A stretch of 64,000 bases of DNA from Pyropia yezoensis (taxonomy: Eukaryota > Rhodophyta > Bangiophyceae > Bangiales > Bangiaceae): positions 22,542,020-22,606,019 of the forward strand of contig CM020620.1 of assembly GCA_009829735.1 (NCBI GenBank), written 5' to 3'. The notes beneath the pieces were generated by a model. The model had not been told where the DNA came from. It saw only the letters and a program-made list of their open reading frames with translations, and did no database searches. The position numbers and the translations under genes were made by a program. Positions 30,657 through 40,640 of the stretch are shown in pieces. Positions within the stretch are counted from its first letter, which is position 1; every line of letters starts with the position of its first letter.

Positions 30657-33600
30657 CCGTTGGGGCTGGTCGTCCGAAGCTCACAACGGCAGCCTCGGCC
30701 AAGTCGGCCAGGAGGACGAACCAACCGTGCCGGATACTGCGGCGACCTAAGGGAGTCCGCCCACCTCGGGTAGGACTCCCCAAGAATGTAAACCCACGTC
30801 GGGTCATCGCGGTGCTGACGGGTGAGAACTTCCAGGTGGCTGGACGGGTGCAACTTGCCCCCGGCCGTGCATGCTGTACCCGTATCGTACTTGATACCGG
30901 GTCAGGAGCCTCCTTGATACGCAAGTCGCTATTACCAAAGGAGGTGAAGCTCCAACGCTGGAGGTCCAAAGCTGACCATATGATTGACATCAATGGTGGG
31001 GTACTTCCCATCGTTGGTGCCGTGACCCTACCAACTAGGTTGGGGACCCATGAGGTCGACGTGACCTATGGCGTAGTTGAGAATATATCGGTACCCCTGC
31101 TTCTGGGTACCCCTTATGTTGTTACACAAGTGCCTTTGATTTGTGGCCCTGAGTATTGGGTCAAGTTGATGAATGGGGAGACTATCCCCATCCTTGGTAA
31201 GGGAAAGTCTGTGGCTCCTGTGACAGTCTCACAGTCGAAGCCTGTTTGTTCGGTGAGGGAAAAGTTTACTGCTACCCTGCGTTTAGCCCGCAAAGTCACG
31301 TTGCCCCCCAAATCGGTGGCGCACGTTGACGTTGTAACTGATTATACGGGGAACGGGTTGGTGCACCCTCACCCCCGTCTTGCTCGCAAGCACCAAGTGC
31401 ATGTTGCCCTTGGCACGATGGACTCCAAAGCCGGAGTCCCGTGGAGGATCCAGGTGATGAACCTGAGCCCGACGCCCAAGTACTTCAAGTCGGGAGCCAA
31501 GTTCGGCTATATCGACCAACACGAGGGACCGGTAGTAGCGGTCACCCTCAACGCGGGCGCAAGTAGCGACCCGAAGTCCGGAAAGGAGAAGCACCAAGCC
31601 AAGTCGGCCGCCTCTCCTCGACCCCATGTGAACATGGAGGGTGTCCCCCCCAGGTTGAGGGTTCAAGTTGAACGCCTCTTGGACCAATATCACAAGTTGT
31701 GGGATGGTCAATTGGGACTCATGAGAGCCACCCAACACCGGATCGAGTTGAAGCCCGGTGCACCCCCTATACGCCAACAACCGTATAGGGGAGGACCTCG
31801 TTCAAGGGCCCTCGTTAAGGAGCAAGTTGCTCGCATGGAGGCCCTCGATGTGATCGAGGCCAGCAACGCCGAGTGGGCGAGTCCGGTGGTTATCGTCCCC
31901 AAAATTGATGGGACCCCCCGGTTTTGTATCGACTACCGTAAGCTCAACGAGAGCACGGTGAAGGACAGTTATCCCCTACCTAGGATGGATGACTGTCTGG
32001 ACTCTCTGGGGGAGGCAAACGTGTTCTCTACCCTGGACTGTAGCGCGGGGTACTGGCAAATTCCCATTGCCCCGGAGGACAGGCATAAAACTACCTTTAC
32101 CTGTCACTGTGGTACCTACCAGTGCAAGCGTCTACCGTTTGGTCTGTGTAACGCGCCGGCAACTTTCCAGCGCGCTATGGACATGATTCTGGCCGGAGTA
32201 CGGTGGCAGATCTGTCTTGTGTACCTAGACGATATCATTGTGTTCTCCCGAAGTCCGGAGGAACACATTGGCCATCTTGGCCAGGTGTTCAAGCTACTTG
32301 CTGACGCCGGTGTGTCACTGAAGGCGAGTAAGTGCCACCTCTTTACTCAAGAGGTGGAGTACTTGGGACATGTTGTCCATCCGGGGCGTCTCAGTGTTAA
32401 CGAGAAGAACTTGAGGGCCATTCGTAAGGCTCAGTACCCTCGGACCCAGACCCAGATGAGGAGCTTCCTCGGGATGTGTAACGTGTACCGACGTTTCACC
32501 AAGGGCTTCGCCAAGGTGGCGAAGCCGTTGAATGAGCTAGTGAGCTCAACGCTACCGAGGAACCTGCCTCCCCCAAGTCGGGTGGAGCAGGAATCCTTTG
32601 AGACTCTTCGGGACCTTCTGCTGAAGCCCCCCATCTTGGCTATTCCCAGGTTGGGAGGCCAGTACATCCTGGATGTGGACGCTAGCTACGACCAACTTGG
32701 TTGTGTGTTGCTTCAGCAGCAGCCGGACAAGGAGTACTTGCCGGTGGGATACTTTAGTAAGGGGCTGAACTCGGCCGAGAAGAACTACGGAGTCACCGAG
32801 TTGGAAGGACTCGCAGTGGTATGGGCGGTGACGTCACTTCGTGACTACCTGGAGGGTGAGAAGTTCCTCATCCGCTGTGACCACCGCGCGTTGCAGTTCA
32901 TCTTTAAGACGGACTGTACGAACACTCGTCTCAACCGGTGGAGCGTGCGACTGGCACCCTTCAACTTTGACATTGAATACCGACCTGGCAGGCAACATGC
33001 CCTTGCCGACGGCCTCTCTCGGGTACCTACCGAGGGGCTGGACACTAACCCAGTCGATGAGGACATCCCCATCGTGGGGGTAGTCACGCGCTCGGGTCAG
33101 GCGTTGAACCCCGAGGCGCCAGGGAACAAGAAGTACTTGCCCCTGTCCCTGGACGAGGTGGTGAAGGCCCAGGCCGAGGATCCCTTCTGCAAGTCGCAGA
33201 GGGATATACTGGATACAGTGGTAGAGACGCGTTTCTTTCTGGGAGACGATGGCCTCCTCATGAGGAGGGGGGTATTCCAGGGGACCGAACAACTTGTCGT
33301 CCCCGCATCCCTCAAGGACAGTATCCTTGAGAGGGAGCACAACGCTCCCACGGGTGGACACCTGGGGTCTAGTAAACTGCACCAGACCCTGAGGACCAGG
33401 TACTACTGGCCGTCCATGGTGGTGGACATCTACAGTTGGGTGGCTGCCTGCACAAGTTGTGCACAGAATCGTCTGATGGAACGGCGGCCTACTACGGCTA
33501 TGCTATTGTTCCCGGCCAAGGAGCCCTTCGCCGCGTTGGCGATAGACATCCTTGGGCCACTGCCCGTGACCGAGGAGGGCAACCAGTACCTCCTGGTCAT

Positions 33601-34636
33601 CTGTGACCGCTTCACGAAACTTACGCGAGCGATCCCACTGGCAGAGATCACGGCCATGTCGGTCGTGTCAGCCTTCTTAGATCACTGGGTTGCCGCGTAT
33701 GGCATTCCGGATAGTACACTATCGGACAATGGACCGCAATTTGCGTCTGTACTGTTTCAGGGAGTGCTGGATATGTTGGGGGTTAAGGCAAACTATGCCA
33801 CCCCCTACCACCCACAAACTAATGGGCAGGTGGAGCGCTTCAACAAAACTATTGTTAGGCAGCTGCGCCACTATGTGAGTGAGCACGTGAAGACGTGGGA
33901 CCAATACATTTCTATCCTTACTACTGCCTACAATTCGCAGGTTCACTCATCTACAGGGGAAGTACCCCTCGCTTTTGTGACCCCCCGTCGCGTGCGGTCT
34001 ATTGCCGTGCGGCGGTCGCTCCCAACTAGGGAGGATGGTGGCAGTACGCCTACTCCTACTGAGAGTAAGGCGGAGTTCGCCGCTAGGCTTGAAAACCTCA
34101 TCCCTAAAGTCAGGGCTGAGATGGACAAAGCACAAAAGCGCTACAAGCGTACCTTTGACAAAAAGGTGCGCAATGCTAAACATGTCCCCGAGCAGGGTGA
34201 CTGGGTGCTGGTACACTCGCACACCCCAACTGGGGGTAAGCTGGTATTCCAGACGAAGGGACCGTACCAGGTCCTTCGTACTGATGGGCGGCGCTTCACC
34301 ATCGAAAGTGACGATGGGGTCCGCACAGTCAACGGACAGGACGTGGTCAAAGTTGCACCACCGCCTGCAGGCGACCCAGCTTGGGCGCGTGCTTTGGAAG
34401 CGTGGCGCCTCCCCTCACTGCCTGCGGCCAAACAGGGCCCGCAGAAGTACGTGTTCGATAAGTTCATCGACCACGGATGGGATGAAGACACTGACCGCCT
34501 CATGTTGAGGGTGCGTTGGTTTGGCTACAAAGCCAAGGATGATACGTGGGAGTATGTGGAGGACCTTCCCGCTGAGAAGGTCCGGGCGTACTGTGCCCGG
34601 AATGAGATAGACCCTAACAGCCCTCCCTCAACGTGA
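30653..34636 (+). CDS. pol: Pol polyprotein of E2
   Basis: 1,327 aa, -1 frame relative to gag, starting in the ATGA overlap. Intact protease (D81TG), RT (YLDD 524-527), RNase H, integrase (D965, D1025, E1061; HNAPTGGH and CTSC zinc ligands) and chromodomain near residues 1270-1320. No frameshift or stop, so with gag this is a potentially autonomous copy. Termination-reinitiation at ATGA, or a -1 slip before it, would set the Gag:Pol ratio; no obvious slippery heptamer was noticed at the junction. Confidence 0.97.
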   Translation: MTVGAGRPKLTTAASAKSARRTNQPCRILRRPKGVRPPRVGLPKNVNPRRVIAVLTGENFQVAGRVQLAPGRACCTRIVLDTGSGASLIRKSLLPKEVKLQRWRSKADHMIDINGGVLPIVGAVTLPTRLGTHEVDVTYGVVENISVPLLLGTPYVVTQVPLICGPEYWVKLMNGETIPILGKGKSVAPVTVSQSKPVCSVREKFTATLRLARKVTLPPKSVAHVDVVTDYTGNGLVHPHPRLARKHQVHVALGTMDSKAGVPWRIQVMNLSPTPKYFKSGAKFGYIDQHEGPVVAVTLNAGASSDPKSGKEKHQAKSAASPRPHVNMEGVPPRLRVQVERLLDQYHKLWDGQLGLMRATQHRIELKPGAPPIRQQPYRGGPRSRALVKEQVARMEALDVIEASNAEWASPVVIVPKIDGTPRFCIDYRKLNESTVKDSYPLPRMDDCLDSLGEANVFSTLDCSAGYWQIPIAPEDRHKTTFTCHCGTYQCKRLPFGLCNAPATFQRAMDMILAGVRWQICLVYLDDIIVFSRSPEEHIGHLGQVFKLLADAGVSLKASKCHLFTQEVEYLGHVVHPGRLSVNEKNLRAIRKAQYPRTQTQMRSFLGMCNVYRRFTKGFAKVAKPLNELVSSTLPRNLPPPSRVEQESFETLRDLLLKPPILAIPRLGGQYILDVDASYDQLGCVLLQQQPDKEYLPVGYFSKGLNSAEKNYGVTELEGLAVVWAVTSLRDYLEGEKFLIRCDHRALQFIFKTDCTNTRLNRWSVRLAPFNFDIEYRPGRQHALADGLSRVPTEGLDTNPVDEDIPIVGVVTRSGQALNPEAPGNKKYLPLSLDEVVKAQAEDPFCKSQRDILDTVVETRFFLGDDGLLMRRGVFQGTEQLVVPASLKDSILEREHNAPTGGHLGSSKLHQTLRTRYYWPSMVVDIYSWVAACTSCAQNRLMERRPTTAMLLFPAKEPFAALAIDILGPLPVTEEGNQYLLVICDRFTKLTRAIPLAEITAMSVVSAFLDHWVAAYGIPDSTLSDNGPQFASVLFQGVLDMLGVKANYATPYHPQTNGQVERFNKTIVRQLRHYVSEHVKTWDQYISILTTAYNSQVHSSTGEVPLAFVTPRRVRSIAVRRSLPTREDGGSTPTPTESKAEFAARLENLIPKVRAEMDKAQKRYKRTFDKKVRNAKHVPEQGDWVLVHSHTPTGGKLVFQTKGPYQVLRTDGRRFTIESDDGVRTVNGQDVVKVAPPPAGDPAWARALEAWRLPSLPAAKQGPQKYVFDKFIDHGWDEDTDRLMLRVRWFGYKAKDDTWEYVEDLPAEKVRAYCARNEIDPNSPPST

Positions 34637-34747
34637 GGGAAGGCCGAGCAACAGTGCCAAGAGAGTGCTTCGAGTCGAAGTGGTACGCAGAGTGGCTTTT
34701 AACTACAGCCCTAACCCTCACACTCTCACAACAAAGGCAGCTGCCAA

Positions 34748-36691
34748 CTAGGCACGCATGCTAGACTCTCCCACTCCACGGCCCTCGCCCTCACGTGGAG
34801 GCGAGCGGCGAGACCCACGCCGATAACGGTCTCCACTCGTTGGAGGGGGCGGCGGCTCCAAGTCGGAACCGTCGCGCCCCTCACGGTCGCGCAAGTGGCG
34901 CCGACCGTGACCACTCTTCTGCCTGGTCTTGCGCGCAAGTTTGCGACGCAGACGCTGGACAGACTCCGTCTCCGACGGGGTAGAGGACTCCGAAACGGAG
35001 TAAGACAACTCGTCTTCCGATACGGAAGGAGAGCGCCGCGAGTGTCGGCGACGACGGCGAGGAGGCGAGTATGCCCGGCTCGCGCGACGTTTGCCACGCC
35101 CAAGTGGGGCTGGCTGGGGCATAATAGCCCCAATGCGAGCCAACTCGGCTGTCATAAACTCCGCCACCGACTCGCAACTCGCGGTCGCCACTGCAGTACG
35201 AACGCGCTCCTCAAGTTGAGGAGTCTCGGAACTCTGTAGGGTTGCGGTCGACGCGGCCAACCAGGAAATGGTGCGCACCAACGTGGTGATCATCATCTCT
35301 GAGGTTAGAGGCGTGGGCGGCAGCACCAACTTGGGGTATACCGTCAGGAGGGTGGCCCCCAAGTTGGGGGACACCGGGGTGGAAGACTCCACGGCCACGC
35401 TGATCGGGATGTTCCCGTGAGGTTGGAAAGGAACAGGAGGAAGCGGAGGGGCCCGCCGAGGTGGCGGTACCCGGGTGTAACTGCGACCCCGACTTGGGGC
35501 CCCCGCAGTGGGTTGAGTCATATGGTCATCATAGGACGGCACGGCCATAACTATGGGCTTGTCCGGGGGTGGCGCAGTGTGGCGATCCACCCCCGGGGCA
35601 TACGGGTAGTCCCCGATGCCCAACCCCTCTCGTAGGACCACACGGCCGTCGTGAAGTTCACGAGCGACCCACACGAACTGGCGAAGTGCGCCATCGTCCT
35701 TGGGCCCACGAGTGGGGCGGCGCAACTTGTGCTCAATGCTCTCCCACTCGATAAACTTATGGAGCCGGAGCATCTCCTCAAGTAGAGTGAGTTGTCCTGA
35801 TGAGCACCCCTCAGCAACTAGCTGAGGGGTGAGCTGTTCCAAACCTTGGAGGAGCCGGAGGGGGAGATGCCAGAGCATCCCCCGCCGCTGAACACAGGAC
35901 ACCCAGGTCGACATGACCTCGAGGAGCCACTGGGTGGCCAACATGGCCCACACCAGGTGATCAGGGGCAGCCGTCAACATGACGGAGCCGAAGTGGTCAA
36001 GCAACCGGGGCAACAACGCCGGGAACCCGTAGGGGACCTCAACTTGAGGCCACCACTCGGGCTTCTTCGGATAGTACTGCTCCTTACTGGCAGCAGACTG
36101 TTGAGGAAACTCAAGTTGAGCCGAGGTCACCAAGTAGGGACCTCGCCGGAAGTCTTTCTCCATCCGCACATCAAAGTGATGAGTGTGCGGATCGGCCTCG
36201 TGGAGGTACGGTGGGCGAGTTGCCACAGCGTCCCACGTGAAGGTCGGCAAGTCGCCGGGACCCGGGATAGTTCCCCCGCGGTCCACCATGGCCTTGGCAC
36301 GCTGAACGTCCTCAACCTCCTCATCGTCCAGGAAGGCAAACTGGTCCGTCCTGAAGCCGGCAGGGAACCCGACCCTACGGGGATACTTCTCCCGTAGGCG
36401 GTCCCATACGCGACCCATCGCTGCGCCAAGTCGGCCACAGCGAAGAACAGTCAACCCCTCCTCATAGAGAGGCCAAGCGGGGTAAAACCACCGCCCCAAG
36501 GCCTCACGCGGGACAACTTGTCCCGCCTCCGGGGGAGACCCCGCCGTCAACCCAAAGCCGGGTGACGCGGGAGTCCCATCCCCCGGAGCGATCGCGGAGC
36601 CCCCGCCGGAAGTCCCGGCGGGTGCTGCACCGTAGCTGGTGTCCTCCATACGCTCATCTAGAGAGTCCGTCTCCACTCCCGGGGTCGCCAT
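34748..36691 (-). CDS. Antisense third gene of the Ty3/Gypsy element (E2 copy)
   Basis: 647 aa from the ATG at 36691, the same length as the E1 copy and with few replacements (for example Phe/Tyr near the PAWPLYEEG motif). It runs against pol, with 111 bp between the two stops. Features as in E1: Gly/Pro-rich start, Trp/Leu-rich middle, Pro-rich linker, Arg/Ser-rich C-terminus from about residue 530. Its 338-bp upstream region ends at the purine tract, so a promoter in the 3' LTR or just inside it is likely. Possible roles are nuclear RNA binding or antisense control of gag-pol; neither is proven. Confidence 0.75.
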   Translation of the reverse strand: MATPGVETDSLDERMEDTSYGAAPAGTSGGGSAIAPGDGTPASPGFGLTAGSPPEAGQVVPREALGRWFYPAWPLYEEGLTVLRCGRLGAAMGRVWDRLREKYPRRVGFPAGFRTDQFAFLDDEEVEDVQRAKAMVDRGGTIPGPGDLPTFTWDAVATRPPYLHEADPHTHHFDVRMEKDFRRGPYLVTSAQLEFPQQSAASKEQYYPKKPEWWPQVEVPYGFPALLPRLLDHFGSVMLTAAPDHLVWAMLATQWLLEVMSTWVSCVQRRGMLWHLPLRLLQGLEQLTPQLVAEGCSSGQLTLLEEMLRLHKFIEWESIEHKLRRPTRGPKDDGALRQFVWVARELHDGRVVLREGLGIGDYPYAPGVDRHTAPPPDKPIVMAVPSYDDHMTQPTAGAPSRGRSYTRVPPPRRAPPLPPVPFQPHGNIPISVAVESSTPVSPNLGATLLTVYPKLVLPPTPLTSEMMITTLVRTISWLAASTATLQSSETPQLEERVRTAVATASCESVAEFMTAELARIGAIMPQPAPLGRGKRRASRAYSPPRRRRRHSRRSPSVSEDELSYSVSESSTPSETESVQRLRRKLARKTRQKSGHGRRHLRDREGRDGSDLEPPPPPTSGDRYRRGSRRSPPREGEGRGVGESSMRA

Positions 36692-37016
36692 GGCTCTCCC
36701 CAAGTTGGGGAGACACGCTCTGGCTATCGCGGCACGAGACCCGCCTCGAGTTGAGGGGGACTCGGATCGTGGGTATACGGGTGGCCTCCCCAGCGTGGGG
36801 CGGCCCAGTGGAAGGTGAAGGGGAGGTGGTGGTGATGGTGAAGTGTGAACCGAGGAGAGCAAGCTGCCGAGTGGGCAAGCTTGAGGAGAGGGGCGGTCAA
36901 CGTGACCGCCTCCACATCCCCGTTACGTACTCGATGGGGGACAGCAAGTCGCGCCCCCAACGCCGAGACGTGCGTTTACGCACCCCCTCACAGGGCCGAC
37001 CGGGTCGGTCGGAACT

Positions 37017-37029
37017 GAGGAGAGGGGAG
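37017..37029 (+). promoter_or_regulatory. Polypurine tract of E2
   Basis: GAGGAGAGGGGAG directly before the 3' LTR, identical to E1. Confidence 0.75.
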
Positions 37030-37498
37030 TGTGGCAGTATTGACCCCCAGGTAGGGGGGCAACACGTGCCATGCAAGGGGCGGCAGGCCACTAGCCTGAT
37101 CCGTTCCTCCCCCTGCATTTGGGTCCATATTCCCTAAGTTTGGGATAGTTAGCTTAGTAGTAAATCCAACTTGGATTTGAGGGTTTTCTGCATTTATCGT
37201 CTTGAATTCTCGTGTGGCCCGGTGGGCAGGTGCTGGGGTGGGAGATTCTGAGTGGCGAGATTCTGAGTGGACCCTGGGGGAATAAGGGGAGGGACAACGG
37301 GGCTTGGCCCTGCGTCCCCGTCCCGACCAAGAAACTGTTGGACCACACACCATCCTCTTGTTTGTCCGTGGGGGGTTTGCCCCACAACAGGGACAGAGTG
37401 TGTGCGACTTGCACTTCTTCCGGTTCCCCCGACACGGGAGGCAGCCCTAGCACACCGCCCCAACTTGGGTGCCGTGTGTGCTAGTGGTTTTTGCCACA
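37030..37498 (+). repeat. 3' LTR of E2
   Basis: 469 bp. Private changes include TTCTCG for TTTTCG, GGAATA for GGGATA and GGTTTG for GGATTG. The base after it starts ACAACTTGTGATATTGG, which is E3 pol sequence. Confidence 0.95.
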
Positions 37499-38546
37499 AC
37501 AACTTGTGATATTGGTCCAAGAGGCGTTCAACTTTAACCCTCAACCTGGGTGGAACACTCTCCATGTTCACATGGGGCCGAGGAGAGGCGGCCGACTTGG
37601 CTTGGTGCTTCTCCTTTCTGGACTTCGGGTCGCTACTCGCGCCCGCATTGAGGGTGACCGCTACTATAGGTCCCTCATGTTGGTCGATATAGCCGAACTT
37701 GGCTCCCGACTTGAAGTACTTGGGCGACGAGCTCAGGTTCATAACCTGGATCCTCCACGGGACCCCGGCTTTGGAGTCCATCGTGCCAAGGGCAACATGC
37801 ACTTGGTGCTTGCGAGCAAGACGGGGGTGAGGGTGCACCAACCCGTTCCCCGTATAATCAGTTACAACGTCAACGTGCGCCACCGATTTGGGGGGCAACG
37901 TGACTTTGCGGGCTAAACGCAGGGTAGCAGTAAACTTTTCCCTCACCGAACAAACAGGCTTCGACTGTGAGACTGTCACAGGAGCCACAGACTTTCCCTT
38001 ACCAAGGATGGGGATGGTCTCCCCATTCATCAACTTGACCCAATACTCAGGGCCACAAATCAAAGGCACTTGTGTGACAACATAAGGGGTACCCAGAAGC
38101 AGCGGTACCGATATATTCTCGACTACTCCATAGGTCTCGTCGACCTCACGGGTTCCCAACCTAGTTGGTAGGGTCACGGCACCAACGATGGGAAGTACCC
38201 CACCATTGATGTCGATCATATGGTCAGCTTTAGACTTCCAGCGTTGGAGCTTCATCTCCTTTGGTAATAGCGACTTGCGTATCAAGGAGGCTCCTGACCC
38301 GGTATCAAGTACGATACGGGCACAGCAGGCACGGCCGGGGGCAAGTTGCACCCGTCCAGCCACCTGGAAGTTCTCACCCGTCAGCACCGCGATGACCCGA
38401 CGTGGGTTTACGTTCTTGGGGAGTCCTACCCGAGGTGGGCGGACTCCCTTAGGTCGCCGCAGTATCCGGCACGGTTGGTTCGTCCTCCTGGCCGACTTGG
38501 CCGAGGCTGCCGTTGTGAGCTTCGGACGACCAGCTCCAACGGTCAT
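37499..38546 (-). pseudogene. pol: 5' fragment of pol (protease region) of E3
   Basis: Open for 349 codons from the ATG at 38546: N-terminal region, protease motif LDTGSGAS, up to LLDQYHKL, where it runs into the E2 LTR. The open frame that continues to 37194 is an accidental fusion with antisense LTR sequence. RT and integrase are absent, so it is inactive. Confidence 0.9.
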
Positions 38547-40521
38547 TCGTTTCCCGCCGACTTGGCGTCTGAATCAGAGGGCGAAGGGGAAGACGACGAG
38601 TCCGAGGACAATGTGTCCACCCCCTCCGCCGAGGGTGTGGCGACCGCCACTACCGGTGGAGGTCCACCCTCGCGGCGTGAACGTACTTCGTTCGTAGCCG
38701 ACTTCTTACTCGCATTCTTAACAAGTTGTTGAATGCGTTCACTCAACTTGGGGCACTCTTATGCCCAGTGTCCATCGGAGTTGCAGTTCCAACACCGATT
38801 GTCAGTTTCCGGAGGGGTCTTCCCAACTGGGGAAGACGAAGAGGTACCCTGGGAAGTTCCCACGGCAGCTACTACCCTTTCCTTGCGGATTCGGCGCGCC
38901 TCCCTCAGCTCTCTGGCCTGGCGCGCCTCCTCGCGTTCCTTGGCCAACTCGGCCTGACGCTCCTGGCGTTGTTCCTCCCGCAACTTGCGGTAGGCCTCGC
39001 CTCTGCGGTAGGCGAACCTAGCCAACTCGGCCAGGGTTGCCCCGGCAGTGTTATGCTCCCGGGTCTCCATCCGGACTGACCAATGGAGTCCCTCCACGAA
39101 CCGACTCTTCACCACAGCTTGTGGATGAAGAAACCGGCAAAGATTGTTGAGCTTACGAACTCGCTCCGCAAAGGACAACTCGTCCTCAGCCTCTTCCTGG
39201 TGAGCTTGGGTAAACTCCTGAACTTGAGAAGCCAACGCTGCTTCATCCACCATGGCTCTCAACCACCAGTTGACGAGCTCCAAATAGGACGTCACCTCAC
39301 CAGCGCCTCCACTTGAGGAACTGGGCATAACGGACATAAGTTCTGTCTGCAGGTCGCCCTTCGTAAACTCCTGTAGCATATAGAAAGCCATGCCTTCACT
39401 TATGGCATTGTCGTCACAGGCTTTTGTAAAACGACGTAGAAACTCAAAGACACAGAGGGGGGGAGTTCCATCCCACTCGGCTTTGTGCCCAAAAGAGTGA
39501 AGTGCATTCTGCTTGGCACGGCCCATGGCTCGGGCCTGGACAGGACCATACGCCACCGACTTGTTGTGGAGGGCGTAGGTCTCACAGTCGAAGATACTCT
39601 GATAGACCGGGTTGGCAACCTGGATCTTGGGCGGCACCTCACGTTGAGGGAAAAGCCGCTGAGGCACTGGGGTAAGTTGACCCGCAGTGCCTGTCGTCTG
39701 CCGCGGCGAGCTTGGTGTAGCTGCCGTCGTTTCCGAGGGAAACTTCCCCGTGAAGGGCGTACGCCCCACCGAGAAAGGTGTGGCTCCCTCGTTGGGAGTC
39801 ACAGGGGTCGCCCCCGGTTCGGGGCGACCCGAGATAGGCGTGAGGAGGGATTCCCCCTGCGCCTGCGGGCTCGAAAGCCCCGATCCGGTCTGGACATTAA
39901 GGCCATCTGGCAAACTCGCCACAATCTGATTCAGAATAGTATTCGTCATCGTGAGCACCAGGTCCGGCAAAGTCTGCCGTAACACAGTGGTCGCCTCCCG
40001 ACGGACAGTTTCCGCAAGGAGTGGATTGTCGACTCCAGTTGAGTCTCGGTCCGCCTCCGGGAGTCCACCTGAGGGGTAACCACGATCCTCAGGGGCCTCA
40101 ACCGGGGGCATGGGCGCGAGCCCATCGCCGACCAACGGAGGTCCGCCGTCCTCCGAAAGCCTAGGTGGCGACGGCTCCATGCCAAAGTTGGCTCCAACCC
40201 GGGTGGAACCCGCGGCGACAGTCCTCTCACCTTGGGACGTTCCCGTTGAGTGTACCACACGGTGGCCAGACTTCGGGTTGAGTGTACCACACGGTGGCCA
40301 GACTTCGGCCCACCCACATCAGAAGTGTCACCCGAGTGAACTCCCGACTGAGTCGGGGTGGCCTGTTGCCCGCCCCCACTTCCAGTCCTGCTGGCTTGAG
40401 GGACCTCCAGTCCCTCTGCGACCCCAGGTAAACCTACCTGTGTCTCACCAGTATTCGAAGGCACTGAAGTACGTGCGTCACCCGTGTACTCCCCAGACGA
40501 CGGGGGGTCCGAACCGGCCAT
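38543..40521 (-). pseudogene. gag: Gag of E3, broken
   Basis: Homologous along its length to the 648-aa gag. A 32-bp tandem duplication (40245-40276 repeated at 40277-40308) shifts the frame in the N-terminal third. A TAA at 38759-38761 replaces the Tyr of the zinc knuckle (GHWAY), removing the final Cys and tail. The ATGA overlap with pol is preserved. Confidence 0.9.
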
Positions 40522-40622
40522 GTTGGCTAACGATCCGTATGACACGGTCCAAGTCCACCGCCGCTCTGAGACAGAGGGCCCCCTACACCCGGGTGCACCC
40601 GGAGGTAAAGTTTACCTCTGTC

Positions 40623-40638
40623 CCCTGCTGCTCCACCA
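40623..40638 (-). promoter_or_regulatory. Primer-binding site of E3
   Basis: Element strand TGGTGGAGCAGCAGGG, two bases from the LTR, identical to E1. Confidence 0.65.
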
Positions 40639-40640
40639 AA

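Larger units (their letters stand above)
28122..37498 (+). mobile_element. Intact Ty3/Gypsy chromovirus-like retrotransposon E2
   Basis: 9,377 bp: 5' LTR 28122-28590, PBS 28593-28608, gag 28710-30656, pol 30653-34636, antisense gene 36691-34748, purine tract 37017-37029, 3' LTR 37030-37498. All three frames are open. Its own LTRs differ at about eight of 469 sites. Flanks differ: TCGGC to the left (CACTA copy A DNA) and ACAAC to the right (E3 pol), so no target duplication is seen around it. It may be a recombinant of two insertions. Confidence 0.97.

Noticed and set aside
37194-38546. 450-codon open frame ending in LTR sequence
   Set aside because: It is a pol fragment accidentally fused to antisense LTR of E2; the last 100 codons are LTR readthrough.
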